A stretch of DNA of 63,738 bases from Treponema sp. (GTDB lineage: Bacteria; Spirochaetota; Spirochaetia; Treponematales; Treponemataceae): the NCBI GenBank assembly GCA_017629095.1, contig JAGBXW010000057.1, forward strand, positions 1 to 63,738, in the 5' to 3' direction. Shown here piece after piece: positions 61,457 to 63,738 of this stretch. The position numbers and the translations under genes were made by a program. The notes under the pieces are model-generated. The model searched no databases, was not told the DNA's origin, and was given only the letters and a program-made list of their open reading frames with translations. Numbering within the stretch: the first letter of the stretch is position 1; every line of letters begins with the position of its first letter.

Positions 61457-63738
<2,282 letters not shown>

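Overview
The window looks like chromosome from a treponeme-type spirochete. It spans the replication origin: gyrB-gyrA run leftward, and dnaA-dnaN-recF-DUF721-rpmH-rnpA-yidD-yidC-jag run rightward. Supporting traits are DnaA-box-like sites after dnaA, three ParB-binding parS palindromes beside gyrA, a cyclophilin-FKBP fusion lipoprotein, many small lipoproteins, and a soluble chemotaxis cluster with CheD and several CheW proteins. Ala sits at the GyrA quinolone position. No rRNA, tRNA, transposase, integrase or CRISPR array was seen. The genus is an inference from gene content; no database was searched.

Layout. 1-9252 (minus): one co-directional operon of a dynamin-like GTPase, three paralogous P-loop GTPases, two modular paralogous proteins of unknown family and a Sel1-repeat protein cut by the window edge. 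Divergent to it is an XRE regulator (9539) flanked by 35-bp direct repeats, then a tandem palindromic repeat array. This is the best candidate for an undescribed system, most plausibly a GTP-driven conflict or defence module. 10122-16000: pepF-tcdA-arsC-like operon, lipoproteins, a small outer-membrane-type protein and a membrane zinc peptidase. 16280-25197: housekeeping metabolism (mtnN-birA, DUF362 ferredoxin, pfkA with an FMN oxidoreductase, pyrE, arginase, N-acetylglutamate synthase). 25200-37774: parS sites, gyrase, origin and the conserved origin cluster. 37852-42932: exported proteins, the PPIase fusion, an OmpA protein, an SpoU methyltransferase and a PAP2 phosphatase. 42985-46449: Rrf2 regulator and a dat-ddc pair predicted to make 1,3-diaminopropane. 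46694-56542: chemotaxis operon STAS-CheA-CheR-CheB-CheY-CheW-CheW, a divergent CheW, and MinD-like/MCP-like/CheD. 56645-60100: a second FMN oxidoreductase, a second palindromic array and a compositionally mosaic lipoprotein/cysteine-peptidase pair. 60155-end: carA, whose glutaminase catalytic residues are lost, and carB (cut by the window edge).

Recurring themes. Several genes (dnaA, argA, pyrE, cheW, carA) have a sigma-70 -10 box only 6-11 nt before the ATG, suggesting leaderless or nearly leaderless mRNAs. Two intergenic arrays share one architecture (six or seven 22-23 bp palindromic units, each starting with AATCTT-like sequence) but differ in sequence. Recent DNA-level duplication is conspicuous in the accessory operon: 108-bp Sel1 units, a 285-bp repeat inside one GTPase, and a repeat of about 470 bp shared by the two modular proteins.
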